Position numbers and translations under genes: made by a program. Below, in pieces: positions 13,589-26,620 of a stretch of DNA of 64,000 bases. The notes beneath the pieces were generated by a model, which was not told the DNA's origin, made no database searches, and was given only the letters and a program-made list of their open reading frames with translations. The stretch lies in NCBI GenBank assembly GCA_019843655.1, contig JACDQD010000004.1, positions 25,369,872-25,433,871 on the forward strand, read 5' to 3'. This DNA is from Lethocerus indicus. Its lineage: Eukaryota; Arthropoda; Insecta; Hemiptera; Belostomatidae. How positions within the stretch are numbered: position 1 is the first letter of the stretch; the number at the start of each line of letters is the position of its first letter.

Positions 13589-13640
<52 letters not shown>
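13589..13640. repeat. (TG)n microsatellite
   Basis: 26 uninterrupted TG dinucleotides, a Z-DNA-prone sequence. Open frames running through it on either strand encode only Cys-Val or Thr-His repeats and are artefacts. Confidence 0.97.
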
Positions 13641-13644
<4 letters not shown>

Positions 13645-16442
13645 AACAGGCGGGCTTGGCCGGATTGTAGGGGCAATCACCGGAAGACATTCATGAATGA
13701 TTTATAATGCGCCCACAGAGGACGGGGCCCGAACCTCTGCGATGCATTTAACGCCCTGCCCCTAGGAAACGGGACAAATTTCAAAAGAATTCACTTACGG
13801 CCCCATGAAATACATCCGACCGACTCCGTAGGATGTTCCATTGATTGAGAAAATTAAATCAAAATGCTATATGTTATATATTTTTAAGTTTTATTTTAAG
13901 TTCTATTATAGTTGGCTGCAAATTTGCAGTTGCAAGATCAGGTTGCAGAGAAAAAACAATGCCTCAAACTGTACTTCGTGTAAATAAAAAAGCCACGAGC
14001 ACAACTGAGGGCAGCGGGGTCTACATTTGGAATTGGAAGAGGAAATTCAGTTTCTAATGCGAGTTCGAAACAGTCCGGTACGTAAAAAATAGAAACTTAC
14101 GAATGGTGGGCGCGAACGTTTCAGACGAATGCCAAAATGCGGAGGGGCAGCGTCCAGAAACTGAAACCTGGGACAGTCATTTTCCCACGGGGTCTATTAA
14201 TTGTCCCCCCGCCACGCCGGTATTCATTGCGAAAAACAAAAAATAAAAAAAAAACAACTAAAACGTTTCACGACTCCGCCGGCATCAATTCAAGAACCGC
14301 AAAGCATTTGCATAGAAACATGGCCGTCGGCAATTATTCACAGAGTGGAAGGCATATTTTTTTCTCCTCTTGCCTTCCCCTCCCCGCCCCCCATCACTTT
14401 TATTTCAGCGGTTGATAATCGCTCCCATTATTTTCGGCCTTGAACCGCGACTGAACCCTCTCGGCGGTTTAGGCCCCGCCATCAGCGTCCTCGCTCCGAA
14501 CATAAATACGCCTCCGAAACCCACTGGGTCACCCACTCTGCAAATTGAGCCCGACTGAATAATTAATTCTGACGAATTGCTGGAATTCGTGTTGAGTTAA
14601 AAAAACAAACAAAAAACAAACCCGACCCGTAATTACGTTTTGTAATTTAAAACCATGACTGGGGAGGATTCGAAATTACAAATCATCTTACGGTAACAGG
14701 GTTCCCTTTACTTGTCATTGTTCAAAACACAGCGTCAATTTCGCCAATTCAATTAAACCGGTATATAGAAAAAATTTAAAAATGCTCTAATTACACTCGA
14801 CCTTGACTCGAGCTTTGACACAGAAAATTCAGTTCACAGACAGAATAATATTTTCGTTGTTAGAAAAACTTCACTTTCTGTCGCCGGGAAATCTTCAGCC
14901 TCATCCAAAAATTCTATCGAACGTTTGTTTTACTTATATTCAAATATGGCCGCAGCAAAACAGAAAATTGTACGATGAGTAGAGGTTGGAGGTGGAATAA
15001 ATCGAATAGAAAATATGACAAGCCCCCAGCCTTGGACTGTTTCAAAGCATATAAAGGTTAATTGGTTTAGAATTGGTCGGGAAATATTTTGTGGTGCTGA
15101 TAACCTCAATGTTTACCCCTGACATTAGCCTAACATTCCAATTACAAGAACACCTTTCCCGTACATTTATCTAAGTCTGATTGCTTTCAAGGCCTTGCTA
15201 AACCAACAGAATTAAGTAATAGCTACAGAGTTATATTTTGCGTTTATAGATTTAACATTTGACAGTTTGACTGTTCTATACCGTTCATTTAAATAATCCA
15301 AATTTATTCCGCACTATTTTGAAATGTAAACGTTCGAGGTTCAATCGAAGCACTCAGGTTTTCTTGTAAGACCTTCGGATAAACCGCGATATATGATCTT
15401 AGGTTGACTAATTTTAAAGTAAAACAGAGTAGTGGTATTTAATCCAAATTAATAAAGTTAATGATTGCATCTCGCACCGCGAGGAGTTGCAAAACCTTTG
15501 GCAATCATGACTGGGCAAGATTTGTTTTTGCAGGATACTAGTAAACAAGCCAATTTACGAATCGTAATTACAGAACGTACTTGAACCCAATGTAGGTGTT
15601 GCGTGAAATATTTTTCGATCTTATATACTACAATACGCCTCCGCTAATCGAGGTCTTGAAAAATAGGTATAGGCACGGAATTATGCGGATATTCTAGAAT
15701 CTGCATTTATTTTATTACTCTCCTCCTCATCACAAGGATTATCTATCATTAAGAAGAGCTCAACTCCCCCACCCGCCCCAACCAGACAGTTTTCTGTCCA
15801 TCAACTGGAGGGAACCAGTTTGTCTGAGGACAATAAAAAAAGGAAAAAACGCCAGATTAAGATATATTATGTCGGTCCTTGGCATACCGAAAGAAAAAGT
15901 GGAACGGAGCCACTCGGGCGTCTCTCTCTCTGCTTCTCTTTCCTTTTGGGCTCTCGCCCAAATAAATCATTCCCTAACATTGGAATAATACAGACGAGCG
16001 TTAATTACACTGCAGTAACATCAATTCCTACCGTCGTCGTCTAAATGAGCGCGTCCCAGCGAAAGGAATTCACGTCAAATGTTCTTCGAGGTCGATGAAT
16101 TGAGACGGAAATTAATTTTCTGCCATTCGACGAACTATTTCAGGACAAAATTAGGATCCCTCCTCGCTCCCCCCTCCCGCTCGAAGAAGTCGATAATGCA
16201 ATAGTACTGTAGGCGGTGACTTGGGGAACCTAATTAAATGTTTCGAGAAGACTGGAAACTTGCCAAGTAACTAGAATAATTAGATAAAGCTGTTTTATTC
16301 CCGAGATCCAGATACCGCCCGGACGTCCCTACCAGACATTTGATCATTTCTGCGAGCGTCTCAAAAGGCTAACCAATTTTCCGGTCAAAACATTCTGAAA
16401 ACTTTTCGTTAGAAAGGGCTAATTAAATATAAAAGGAAATCT

Positions 16443-16480
16443 GGGGGGGGGGCGGACTGGGGCCGAGGAAGGGGAGGGGG
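16443..16480 (+). other. potential G-quadruplex tract
   Basis: G10, then GGGG, GGGG and GGGGG runs separated by 6, 8 and 1 bases. The 10-base G run alone may vary in length between individuals. The tract continues into a purine-rich region to about 16.55 kb. Confidence 0.45.
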
Positions 16481-17970
16481 ATTTCTATATAAAGTTTAAC
16501 TCGGGGATTGGGGAAGGGAGAGAAAGTTCTCGATGGAAACAGATCAAGAACCACGAGAGATATCCCAGTTGGAAAAGTAGTCCCGGGCACCAGTCACCCG
16601 AGTCGCCTTTAATACGACTTCCACAGCCACTTTCAGTTTTAAGCCAATACTTGGCCTTAATTCAAACTTGTTCCCATTATAGAATGAAAACGGGGATCGG
16701 CGACAGAATTTTGATTCGTCTTTTTCAATAATATAACCGGGTCAGGAAGCAGGGCGGGAAAATTATTAGGACGGCGTTCATAATAATACTTAAAACGTTT
16801 GTACGAAATATACTGTCTGGTTATTAATTAAAAAAATATTAAATATTTCTCATTCGAACAGAGTCTGAAGGAGATAACAGATTTGGACAATTACAGAAAT
16901 ATGACGGATGTCCGGACCGAGGAGATTAGTGTGACGTAATTTTCTGGCGTATTGTGGATAATTTTTTAGAACGAAATCGCGTATATTAACTCGTAATAAA
17001 TTTGTTTTCTCAAATTAAACGCTGACGAATCATCTTACAAATAATACGACGAATACAATCAACTGAAAAGGTGAGATTATAGCAACATAATACATTTAAT
17101 TAATTTTTGGAGGATTGGGCACAAACCGGGATTAATTAGAGGTATTAAACCGAACGTTTTATTTTAAACCTAGGCGATGTTTATAGTAACGTAAGGATGA
17201 ATTATTCAGGGGACGGCAGCGCCCCCCCCCACAAAACAAAAGTGAATTACGCTCAGCCTCGATACATAATATATTCGGCTGAAAAGCGTTCCGCGAAATT
17301 ATGCCCGAACCGGGCCGACATTAATATGCATTGGGAAGGAGTCATCACGGCATTAGCCGCGGAGAAAATTCAGGGCCTTCGCATGATATACAACCTGTTA
17401 AATATAACCTGTTAAACGATCCCTCGTGCTATTCTGTTAATGTCCTTTGCTGTTCCTATTTCTCCGCGTTTAAATAAATAATATACTAAATTCAGCCCCT
17501 GGTATTTGGGAGGAGGATTCCTGTCAGTACAATCTAGCGGCTTAATCATTAAGTAACATCGTTTTGCGCAAAACTCTATTTTTATTCATCACGATTCACA
17601 AAGCTAGTTGGCCGTGGGCGTTGACGGGCTTCAACACAAGAGAGGTCCATTCATTTAGGCCCGAGAAGCGACTATAAAGGGCGATATTATTTGCATCAAA
17701 TTTCAAATCGTATTGTTTAAGAGCCGAGCGCCTAAATTTGGGAGTTAATAGCGTTTAAATGAATTACAAAATAGGCCGAGTGGGTAAACGGGGCCGGGGT
17801 GGGCAATTGTTTGAAGAGGGCGAGCACAATAATGGAACACAAACCGGCGGTGGCCTCGTCTCTATTGTGGTACCAACTGGGCCGGCGAATGACTGACTGG
17901 GACGAGTCCCTCTATTGGGCCCTACACGTTGTTCTGAGCGGCCATGAATAATACAAGAGGGGAACGCAGA

Positions 17971-18029
17971 GAGGAAGAGGAGGAGGTGGAGGAGGAGGAG
18001 GAGGAGGTGGAGGAGGAGGTGGAGGAGGG
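17971..18029 (+). repeat. (GGA)n-rich array
   Basis: A purine array of GGA/GGT trinucleotides, slightly degenerate. Translation across it gives Glu-rich text that should not be taken as a protein. A CA array follows directly. Confidence 0.9.
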
Positions 18030-18032
18030 CAG

Positions 18033-18073
18033 TCACACACACACAACAGTCACAGACACTCACACACACACAC
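18033..18073 (+). repeat. (CA)n array, interrupted
   Basis: CA dinucleotides interrupted by short CAGT and CAGACT units. Together with the adjacent GGA array it forms a roughly 100-bp compound microsatellite. Confidence 0.9.
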
Positions 18074-19199
18074 CGGGGTCAGTCCCAGTTGCTCGTGACC
18101 CGCCCGGCCTTGGCACCACCTATCACGGACTAGTTCGGAGAATGTGAGCATCAAACGTTCCAAAGAACGGAACGCCGAATTAAATTACACGGAGATGCGC
18201 CCGCCCCGCCACGCCCCGCACCGCCCATGATAGGGCTGCACCTTCGGTTAAAATTACAAAACAGAATGCCTACACTCCTTTATTGTAACCGCCTGTAATT
18301 CTTGCCTATTGTGCAGTCCACGGTAGCGATACCCCGTACATAAATCGCGGCCCGTTCTCGTGCCCCACAAAGCTATAAAGGCGAACCTTACGTAAAACCT
18401 CGCATTTTTTTTCTCCGGTCATTAGCGAGCTTCGCCCACTACTCGCGCCCGTTACTCACACGGGGTACAATACACGCTCATTATGTGAAAATGAGTCTAT
18501 TACCCCCAAACGACCCGGTAACAGACCCACATTTCATTATACGCAAAAAATTTCTGCCACGAGTGTTTGTTATGCAGGGTTAGGACAAGAGATAAATTAA
18601 AATCCGAGGAAAAAACTTCTATTTAACAGCGTTCTTTAAAGGCCAATAAAATTCAAGGAATAAACCAGTTTATACTTAGATTATTATTACCGTAACGTCC
18701 TTAGCAATGTTACAACAGTTTTAACACTGTTCAAGTGAGTAAAAGTTAGTGCCGGGGAATTAATGACAAAAATGGTATCCTATTTCTCCGAGTAGGTAAT
18801 TGTATCTAGTATTAGACACCATTAGCGTAAATGGTTCATCTGAACGTTATTATGGACTGTTAGATTAAACATTGGTTAAATAAGTTGGCTATATTGACGA
18901 CCGATTTTATTTTATTTTGCACTTGTACAGCGAAAACGGACAACGGTTAACACATTAACCGAGAGAGGCTAACTAGTTTTGGCTTAAAGAGATTAAACCT
19001 AAGCGAGGTGCGGAACGTAAAAATAATTTTCAATTGCCGCAATTAATTGTCCCGCAAAATTCACGCTCCGACCTTGTAGGGTGAACACGAAACGGTCTTC
19101 TGGCGGGCGGCCGAGCTATTCGAATAAAAAATCGACGCCGACCGGCGATCCGATCGTGAATAGTCTCGGAAGGGACGATAAAAAAGGATGAGCGGAGAT

Positions 19200-19250
19200 T
19201 AGGAGGAGGAGGAGGAGAAGGAGGAGGAAGAGGAGGGAGCGAGAGGAGGG
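19200..19250 (+). repeat. (GGA)n-rich array
   Basis: Purine-only GGA/GAA repeat of about 50 bp on the plus strand, moderately degenerate. Confidence 0.9.
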
Positions 19251-20341
19251 TTAAAGAGCCCGTATACCTCCGGCTTCTCTCGAAAAACAAGACCTGTTTC
19301 TTCGGGACAAAAGAGGAGGGGCCGACAAAAAACTAGCCCGAGAGTAGGCGGCCGGCCATCCAACATCATATGTCTTGAGCCAAGGTTCGGATTTGGTTTT
19401 TTTTTCTTTCTCTCTTTCCTTCCTCCTTTTTTTCTTTATGTTTTTAATTCTTTTAACGAACCCGTTTAATAAAAACCACCGCCCCGAACGTCCTTTCTCG
19501 GCTACCGATCTACTTCTGGGCTAGCGCCGGGTGAATTTTCTTAATAATTCGTCTCGACCGGTTTATTCTGTTTGTTGTTCGCCCCGGAGGAATTCAAATC
19601 GAATTGGGCCATCGCAAAAGAAACGGGGAGGAATTAAACAAAGAAGAATAATTTATGATCGTTATTTTTTATAGCAAGAAGATACTGCAAAATGCTTATC
19701 GGTTATTTTGTATTACATCTGTACTACATTTTTTGTAGAGCTTATAAACAAAAATATAGGTATACAAACATTTGTTCCGCAGCCTTTGAAGCTTAGGGTA
19801 ATTAGGTTTTTTGGGCAACCAATAAACAGCGTGCGAATCTGTGGGGGTTTTGTAGGGGGGATTGATGGCTCGGTCCTGAATGAGGGCTATATTCGCTGGG
19901 CGAGGGAGGCCGGCCGTTCTCTCCACTCCTCAAACTGACCTTCTCGAGTGAAGTTCTCGATAATATTAGAGAGCAGTCGGCAGTGGACAATTTATGGGGT
20001 CGAGGGCCGTCGGGATTTATAGCCGGGCGACAGCTACACAATTAAACCGCCATTTTAGACCCCCACTCGCCCCATCCACCGTCTAAAGGGCCAACTCCCA
20101 CCGACAAAAAAGTCGTCTAACTGTAGCCTTACCAAATTATATTCTGTCATTCGGACAAATACAAATATCTCTCTCCCGTCCGAGGGTTTCTTAAAACGTT
20201 TTAAGGCGGAAAAATTGGGGGATATTATTGTAACGATTAATATTTACGTATTAATATGTTAGGTGACGTGGAGGCCGAAAGGTTAGCACGGTCGTTACGG
20301 CTACTCAGTTGAAAGAAATATATTACAATAAATACATAAGT

Positions 20342-20382
20342 TTCATTAGTTATACTATATTAGTTTTAATAACTATAATGAA
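20342..20382. repeat. 12-bp stem hairpin with 2-nt bulge
   Basis: TTCATTA+GTTAT at 20342-20353 pairs with ATAAC+TAATGAA at 20369-20382 if TA is bulged in the right arm. It is AT-rich and of uncertain meaning. It lies about 30 bp before copy 2 of the 32-bp motif. Confidence 0.45.
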
Positions 20383-20414
20383 TTTCTGCCTTTCCGGGTC
20401 GTATCCCCCTCCGA

Positions 20415-20446
20415 CTAGACCGGTTTCGGCCTCTCGCCACCGTCAA
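20415..20446 (-). repeat. shared 32-bp motif, copy 2
   Basis: On the minus strand this matches 61378-61409 at 27 of 32 positions without gaps, including an exact 16-base run GCCGAAACCGGTCTAG at the 3' end and the GGCGAG block before it. This level of match is not expected by chance between two sites in 64 kb, so common origin is the simplest reading. No long terminal inverted arm like that at 61 kb is seen beside it. Confidence 0.65.
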
Positions 20447-21322
20447 GAGCTCCCTCGAATCTTTTTATTTCTATTATAATTCGGGCGAATAAACCGGAAA
20501 CAACCAGCAAAGTTCCGGAGCGGGTATAAATCGCGAGGATATACCAAATATCCCCATCATTCGGCGTTCGAGGAAGCGCTGATTCGTTCGTATAGAATTA
20601 TCCGTCGACATTCTGTGCAGTAATGGGTGCACAGGAATTGGTATTGCCGTAGTAGGGTATCAGGAACAGGTTTTTACGGTAGGGCGGGTAGGGTGGACTC
20701 AGTGGAGAGGGAGAGAGAGGCAGTGGATATCTCTAAGTGGGGCAGAGGACAAGCGGGCCCCAATAAAAATGCCATTCTGGCGGACGGCGGGGGCCCGCCA
20801 TATAAGGAGTGCCCAGTGGGCCTCACGCCCGTACACAATGCCCATATGAGTCACTCGGCGCAATAAAACAAAAACCGGACCAGGCCTCAGGTTGGAAAGA
20901 AATGAAACGGAAAAACGACTACTAGTTTATTATTTAAAATGCTAACCGACGTTATTTATTGCCGTCGTTCGGTAGCGCCGGCCGTCTAAAATGCCATCGC
21001 TATTAATTCGGCTCCACTGCACCAGGGCGCGGCGCGACTTATAATGGAGGTTAACTCCGAGCCGATACGACCTTGGGGCTGCAGTCGAATTACTATTGGG
21101 CGATCGGAAAGGACGATAGCCAATAGATGAGGTCAAGCCTTCCATACCAGTCCAGTCAATCTAATGGAGGAACACAATGCGACGCGAAGAGATTTTCTCT
21201 TCGTATTTTCTGATTCAGTTGCACTTGTTATGGAGTAGTTGCATCTTTGGATTATAGAACGGATGGAATATACATTTCCAAACAAAAACAAGATTTCGAT
21301 AAATCAAAAGTTCTATTTAATA

Positions 21323-21359
21323 ATATATATTTGCCAGATCTAAATCTGGCGTATATATC
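21323..21359. repeat. imperfect hairpin
   Basis: GCCAGAT (21333-21339) pairs exactly with ATCTGGC (21344-21350) around a 4-nt loop, and the TATATA-rich flanks extend the stem with a few mismatches. Confidence 0.5.
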
Positions 21360-22564
21360 AGAAAGCCTGTGAGAGGACGCATCTTTAATAAACAGCTCAT
21401 GTCCGAATTGGAGTAATTCTATAATAACTCGTACTTTATTCTACTCGCTGTAAGCAGGCACTTAGTGGAAAATGTACGCGTAACATATTAATCGCTAAAA
21501 AAAGAAGGCTACGTGTGCATTTGTATACGATTATGCAGTGGACCGAATCGCGCGGAGACCATTCATCCAGTCCAAGGTAAACGCCGGCCGTAAAGTTATT
21601 CCTTCGGGCTAAGAGACGGGGCGCAATTAGTCACGGCCGTCTGTGCCAATTATAATATAAAGTCGGTGTCGGCGCAGAAACGAAACAAACCGCCGGAGCG
21701 GACCCTGTGTGGGACACAACTCGGCAAAAACAAAACCACCCTCCACCCCACCACCCCTTACGGAGACGGGCTCTTATTAAATGGAATTGTCGGCCAATTA
21801 CGGAGAGGCAGTGGACATGTGGGGCGTGACGCGGGTTACTACAGGCCCGGTTGGCTCTGGCTCTCTTACACAGACCAAGGACGACCGGCCGACTCTTCCG
21901 CTCTGCTCGCAGAGAGATACAACAGCCCTCGTTACAACACTGTTTCCGAGCGTGGCTAATGCCCACATTAAACACCGCCCCGATAACCGGGCCGACATCC
22001 ATTCCCCTCCCCCTTCGGTACAAACTGCCATTTTCCTAATAACAATTATCTATCGGCAGAGTAAAAATTATTCTGAACTACCCAAACGGACGACTATCAA
22101 AGCAATATATTATTTGCTCATAATATAATATTCATGTAATACACTTTTTTTACATTCTTACACGTGAATATTTGAACTGAAATATATTTGTTGTGTGCTT
22201 AATATTAGCATAATAATTGGTGAAGTAATATAAAAAAAATCTATAAAAAAGGAACCCGCGATGAAGTAGAATAAATTACTTAAGAATTTATGGTTAAAGA
22301 ACCGTTCGCCAGGCATTGTTGGGTGCAAAAGTATCACAAATGCCGCCCAGAAAAGAGGATGAACTAAACGAAAAAAAACTATTACTCAGGTATCACTAGC
22401 CCAGAAATGGGATAATATTAGTGAAAACTGGAGTAATTTTCAAATCGTCTGTAAATGGAGTCTGGCTACAGGAGTGTAGAGGCAGGTATTATTAGCGTCG
22501 ATCAGGGGGGGTAATACGAAAGTGACCGCAGAGAGGTATTGTTTGCAGGTTTGGGGTCGGTTGA

Positions 22565-22813
22565 GCCTTCACGGAGTGGAAAGAAGAAGAGGAGGAGGAG
22601 GAGGAGGTGGAGAGCAGGGGCCGCCAGTATGACCAGCTGCTGCTTCGTCCACGGCCAGAACACGCTACGTTCGGCTACATCGACTGCCACGGCCACAACT
22701 ACACTTATCCGCTTCAAACAGCTGTTCCAAGCCCGCACAACCACGAGTCAGACGTTGGAAAGCTGTTTTGGCCAGAAGGTCCAACACCCAATGGACAAGA
22801 AGTCAACAATCTT

Positions 22814-22815
<2 letters not shown>
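22565..22815 (+). pseudogene. coding-like island, possible exon or decayed repeat
   Basis: Between a GGA array and an (AT)n array lies about 200 bp of different composition. One plus frame, open from just after a TGA at 22562-22564, has natural-looking codon use with many C-ending codons (for example TTC GGC TAC ATC GAC TGC). It encodes text including FGYIDCHGHNYTYPL and GKLFWPEGPTPNGQEVNN. I recognise no family. The frame has no ATG; a GTG at 22607 is only nominal. There is no convincing polypyrimidine acceptor before 22.6 kb, and the only donor-like site (AAG|GTCCAA near 22.78 kb) is weak. The (AT)n immediately after it could be the tail of a SINE- or LINE-like fragment. Exon, decayed repeat and chance all remain open. 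Confidence 0.25.
22584..22612 (+). repeat. (GGA)n array
   Basis: A short AGA/GGA purine array that ends where a GC-richer, coding-like island begins. Confidence 0.85.
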
Positions 22816-22861
<46 letters not shown>

Positions 22862-22862
22862 C
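22816..22862. repeat. (AT)n microsatellite
   Basis: About 47 bp of AT dinucleotides with a single G substitution, followed by AT-rich sequence to about 22.93 kb. It directly abuts the coding-like island. Confidence 0.95.
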
Positions 22863-23769
22863 ATACATATATAATTATATTTTTGATATTATAATAGTAC
22901 ATAATATATAATATACATATTATATAAGGCCCATTTTTTTAATACGTCGAATGACTTTACATTACTGCATTCGGGCCCCCAATATTAAGTCACTTTTCCA
23001 GAGATTGTAGATTACGCGAGCCGCAACAAGACGACAATCTGATTAGAAACTAAGAAGCCGGTTATTTAGCCATGCGAAGGGCATTAATTACCTCGAATGA
23101 TTACACGAAGAACATGGGGCTTTTTTTATTGCCGGTTAAAGCAATTATGAAAACTGATGAGCAATTTCGGTGCTCTTTCTGTGGCATTCTTCCTTGTCAG
23201 TTCTTAGTCATGCATCTTAAAGTGTTATCCGGCCATTTATTCCGTTTATGACTAATGCGCGATTGTTAAAACGGGACGAACTAATGTTTCATATATTTCA
23301 AGCGTCTATATGAATTCCATTTCCTTTTTTTCCATTTACGAAGATTTCAAGATAGTGAAAATATTTTAATTTTTGTGCTTATTTAATCATTTCTTCCGTG
23401 TGCTTTCTTTGCCGGTATTTTAAAACGACTGTCGTATACATTGAAACACACTGCTAGTAAATCGTGGCTCACCTATTGCTGCGGAGACGATTCTGAATAT
23501 CGGCAATAAAGAGGCAAACACGGCCGGCAAGAGCGCTTATTTTATTGGCGGCAGAACGACGTTCCATTCTTCCACACATAAAAGGCTACAAGAAGTTGAT
23601 ACTCCTCTCGCGGACGGAGTCGGTCCCGAAGGGAGCTGAAAACTTGAAAACAACTTTCTATCCGCTTGAAAGATGACCCCAGAACAAAGTTCCCCCGCCC
23701 TCGCCCCTACAAGTTTTGCACGAGCTGTTAAATCGGTAGAAGAACTTCTTTCAGACCTGGAACCGTCTC

Positions 23770-23791
23770 TCCTCCTCCTCCTCCTCCTCCA
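23770..23791 (+). repeat. (CTC)n array
   Basis: A short uninterrupted CTC array of about seven units. Confidence 0.9.
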
Positions 23792-26599
23792 AGCGCCGGC
23801 AGAAACTTTTGTACAAATAAATATATTCTCTTTACAGCAGTAACTAACTCATAAAGGAAGCCAGTCAATTACACGAACTTCAGAGATTTCCTTTGGCCCC
23901 GAGGCATCACAATTTGCCTTTTAGAATGTTTATGAGTTCAGAATTTTCACTCGGAATTCATTACGACGGCTATTACAATATATTTAAGGAGGCAGGAATA
24001 TCAGAGAAAACGAATCCGGTTATTGAACAAAACACTTGCCACGGCATTGAGCACTAAATGTTTAGGCTAATTTCAACAATTTTTATTAGAGCTATCCATT
24101 ACTAGATTTGCAGAATTGATAGATGGGTTAGACGCGTGATTGTTGAATTTTCATTAATATCCGTCAACAAAATCAAGAGTTAGAATTAAGTAAAGTAAGA
24201 GCAATTCCTCTCCTTCCATTCTAGTTTAAAATACGAGAAAGGTCACATTCTTTAGTGTCGTTTGTGAATCCTTACCGACAGACATGACTCCACTTTTATC
24301 TATTTTCCATATTATTTCTTTCTCCATCCTAATAACATCGTTAGCCGGTTATTCCTTAGGTAATAGAGGTACCCTACTTGAATTTCTAAAATGCTACGCC
24401 TAGCATTTCTAAAATGATAGTAAGCGTTCTTTGTTGGGTCACAATAATAAATTAATTAATCCACGCTGACAAACAGCGACATCTAAAGTCACTAGTAGGA
24501 TTAGTGGATTAGTAGGAAATGTGGACTTTGCTCTTGCGAATACTTGGAGTTTAGTGGGGGACATTCGATCCCGCGGATATTATACAAACGGATGCAGTAA
24601 CGGTTCGGATAAGTCATTGCCACGTAAGGGAAGGAGAACTGTTTGCCGCGAGCGAGCATACTTGATTAGCAAGTTAAACAGGAGGGATGGCAGTGGAGGT
24701 AACTATAAGTTTATTTGCGCCGCTTCCACCAATTTAGTCCCGGTAAACTTGCAGCGGAACTTTCTACCCGGGCTCGGCTGGGCGAAGTGGGGTAGGGCTT
24801 TCAACGTTTCGACGAGGAAATAAATGAAGTCCTTCAGTGATCCTAGTTGGAAACTAACTTCTATTACGGCCCAAAAACTCAGCTGCTCACTTACTTCGAT
24901 GTGCCCTGAAGAGCATGTCGTAGAATATACAAACTATTAAATCTATCTCAGAGCGAAAACAATATATTCAATACAAATGTTTTCGTTTGATTTTTCCCGT
25001 TGAATTGAAACGGATGCTTGTTGTAGAACGCCGATTCAGACATAGAATGGAATTTCCTACCCAACCGAAGGCTGGTAGGACGAGACGTTCGGTGCACCAC
25101 CTGGCCATGGCAACCGGCCAACTGGGAATCGGGTAAAATACCTCGCTCGAGCCTTCACCGAGGCCTATACCTTCATTCCAAACAGGTAGAAGGACATTAT
25201 CTCACGCAGAATACTACTAGAGCGGCCATTAAAAATAATTGAGGACATTGTCTCCTCGTTAAACGGTCGATGTATCGCATCAAATTATTGTTATAATACC
25301 AGGAATACTCGTCATAAATATTATGGTAGCGTATAACACGACTTCCTGAGTATCTCGGGAAACAACGGCAACGTTGTAAAGAAAGTACGATTTGACAATT
25401 CGGCACTCCTGTAACGCCGCCCATTACGTAGGTGTTGAATTCAATGAGGTGTAAACTGTATAATCCGTCCGAATAAATATTCAGCCTTTAAGACGAACGT
25501 CTAATACGCCGAACAAATTTACATAGTTATATTATTAATACGATTGTTGTCCTATGGAAATGTATGTAAATCGCCGCGGGTAAAGGCGTACAATTATTTT
25601 TGTTTGTCGTTCCGAGGAAAACGTTCCGAGTCCGCTTTGATTTATTCCTTTCGAATCCCCACGAGAATTTCTGACGCCGGACACGATCACGGAAATTACG
25701 GACGGCAATTAAACAGGATGGGACAAGAAAAACACGAAAAGCCAGTGACTTTGATGCATTCGATAAATTTATACGATCCCTCCAATCGACCAGTATTATA
25801 TATCAGTCGACGCCTCCGACACGGCCATGTGTTTCAATTTAATACAGGATAAAACAGACGGATTGGGGGAATTATGATAATTCCTGTTATATTCGGGAAC
25901 GGTAGGTTCGCCGAAATGGCGATGATTCAATAACGCTTAATTGGATCGAGATAAACATTTAAATTTAACACAATTATGCGTCCCGAATAATTACCGAGCG
26001 GCGCATGTTTCGGCAATTAACCCGTGCAGGGCGTAACGGGCAAAAGCTTTCTTTCTGTATAATCGTCGTCGTAATTGCTAAGGAACGACACAAAGGCCGA
26101 GGTCCTTCGAGATGAATCGGGCGGCGAGACCTTTCCCTAAACTTAATAGCGGCAGAACAGACGGGGCATTCAACCTGCGGCGTCGGCCCCCACTGCCCCC
26201 TCAAACGGAAAGTACCTGGCAAATACCTGACGCCCGGTAAACATACCCCAGACTACCTGAGCCTCGACCTTACTTTTTTCTTCACTATTTCTTTTTTGTG
26301 TGCCCCTCCGTAACCGGAACAAGGTTCCTACGGCTGCTAATCAAAAGGTTATACGCCCACGATTATTCTTATCGAGCGTAGTAAGACTACAGTTACTCTT
26401 CCTCGAAATTTCCCTCTTCAGTGTCTCATCTAGTGACATCCCCCCCCCATCATTCGTCGGGTTAATTACAACGACGCGTTATTTTTTCTCAATTAGATGT
26501 AAAACTTATCCGAAGCGCGGCTTTGAATTTGTTCCGAGTTAAGGCAGTGTGTTTACAGCGAAAGTAATTCTCCGATTACTACTTCCAGACGGCGGTTGC

Positions 26600-26620
26600 A
26601 TAATATTGATTCAATATTAT
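26600..26620. repeat. near-perfect 21-bp palindrome
   Basis: ATAATATTGA (26600-26609) and TCAATATTAT (26611-26620) are exact reverse complements around a single central T. It could be a dyad for a dimeric DNA-binding protein; no family is implied. Confidence 0.7.

Larger units (their letters stand above)
13641..22560. other. gene-free stretch
   Basis: No exon, RNA gene or intact mobile element is recognisable. It includes a G-rich tract at 16443-16480, a C9 run at 17222-17230, a 14-bp-period duplication of AACCTGTTAAA at 17392-17416, GGA and CA arrays near 18.0 and 19.2 kb, a pyrimidine-rich stretch at about 19.4 kb, hairpins at 20342 and 21323, and the second copy of the 32-bp motif. AT-rich DNA fills about 22.09-22.26 kb. 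Confidence 0.6.

Noticed and set aside
13315..13707. Open frames with Tyr-Ile, Cys-Val or Thr-His runs
   Set aside because: They are translations of the (TA)n and (TG)n microsatellites.
13731..13790. tRNA-like sequence on the minus strand (GGTTCGGGCC near a B box)
   Set aside because: The T-arm does not form the required 5-bp stem with a 7-nt loop, and no A box or acceptor stem is present.
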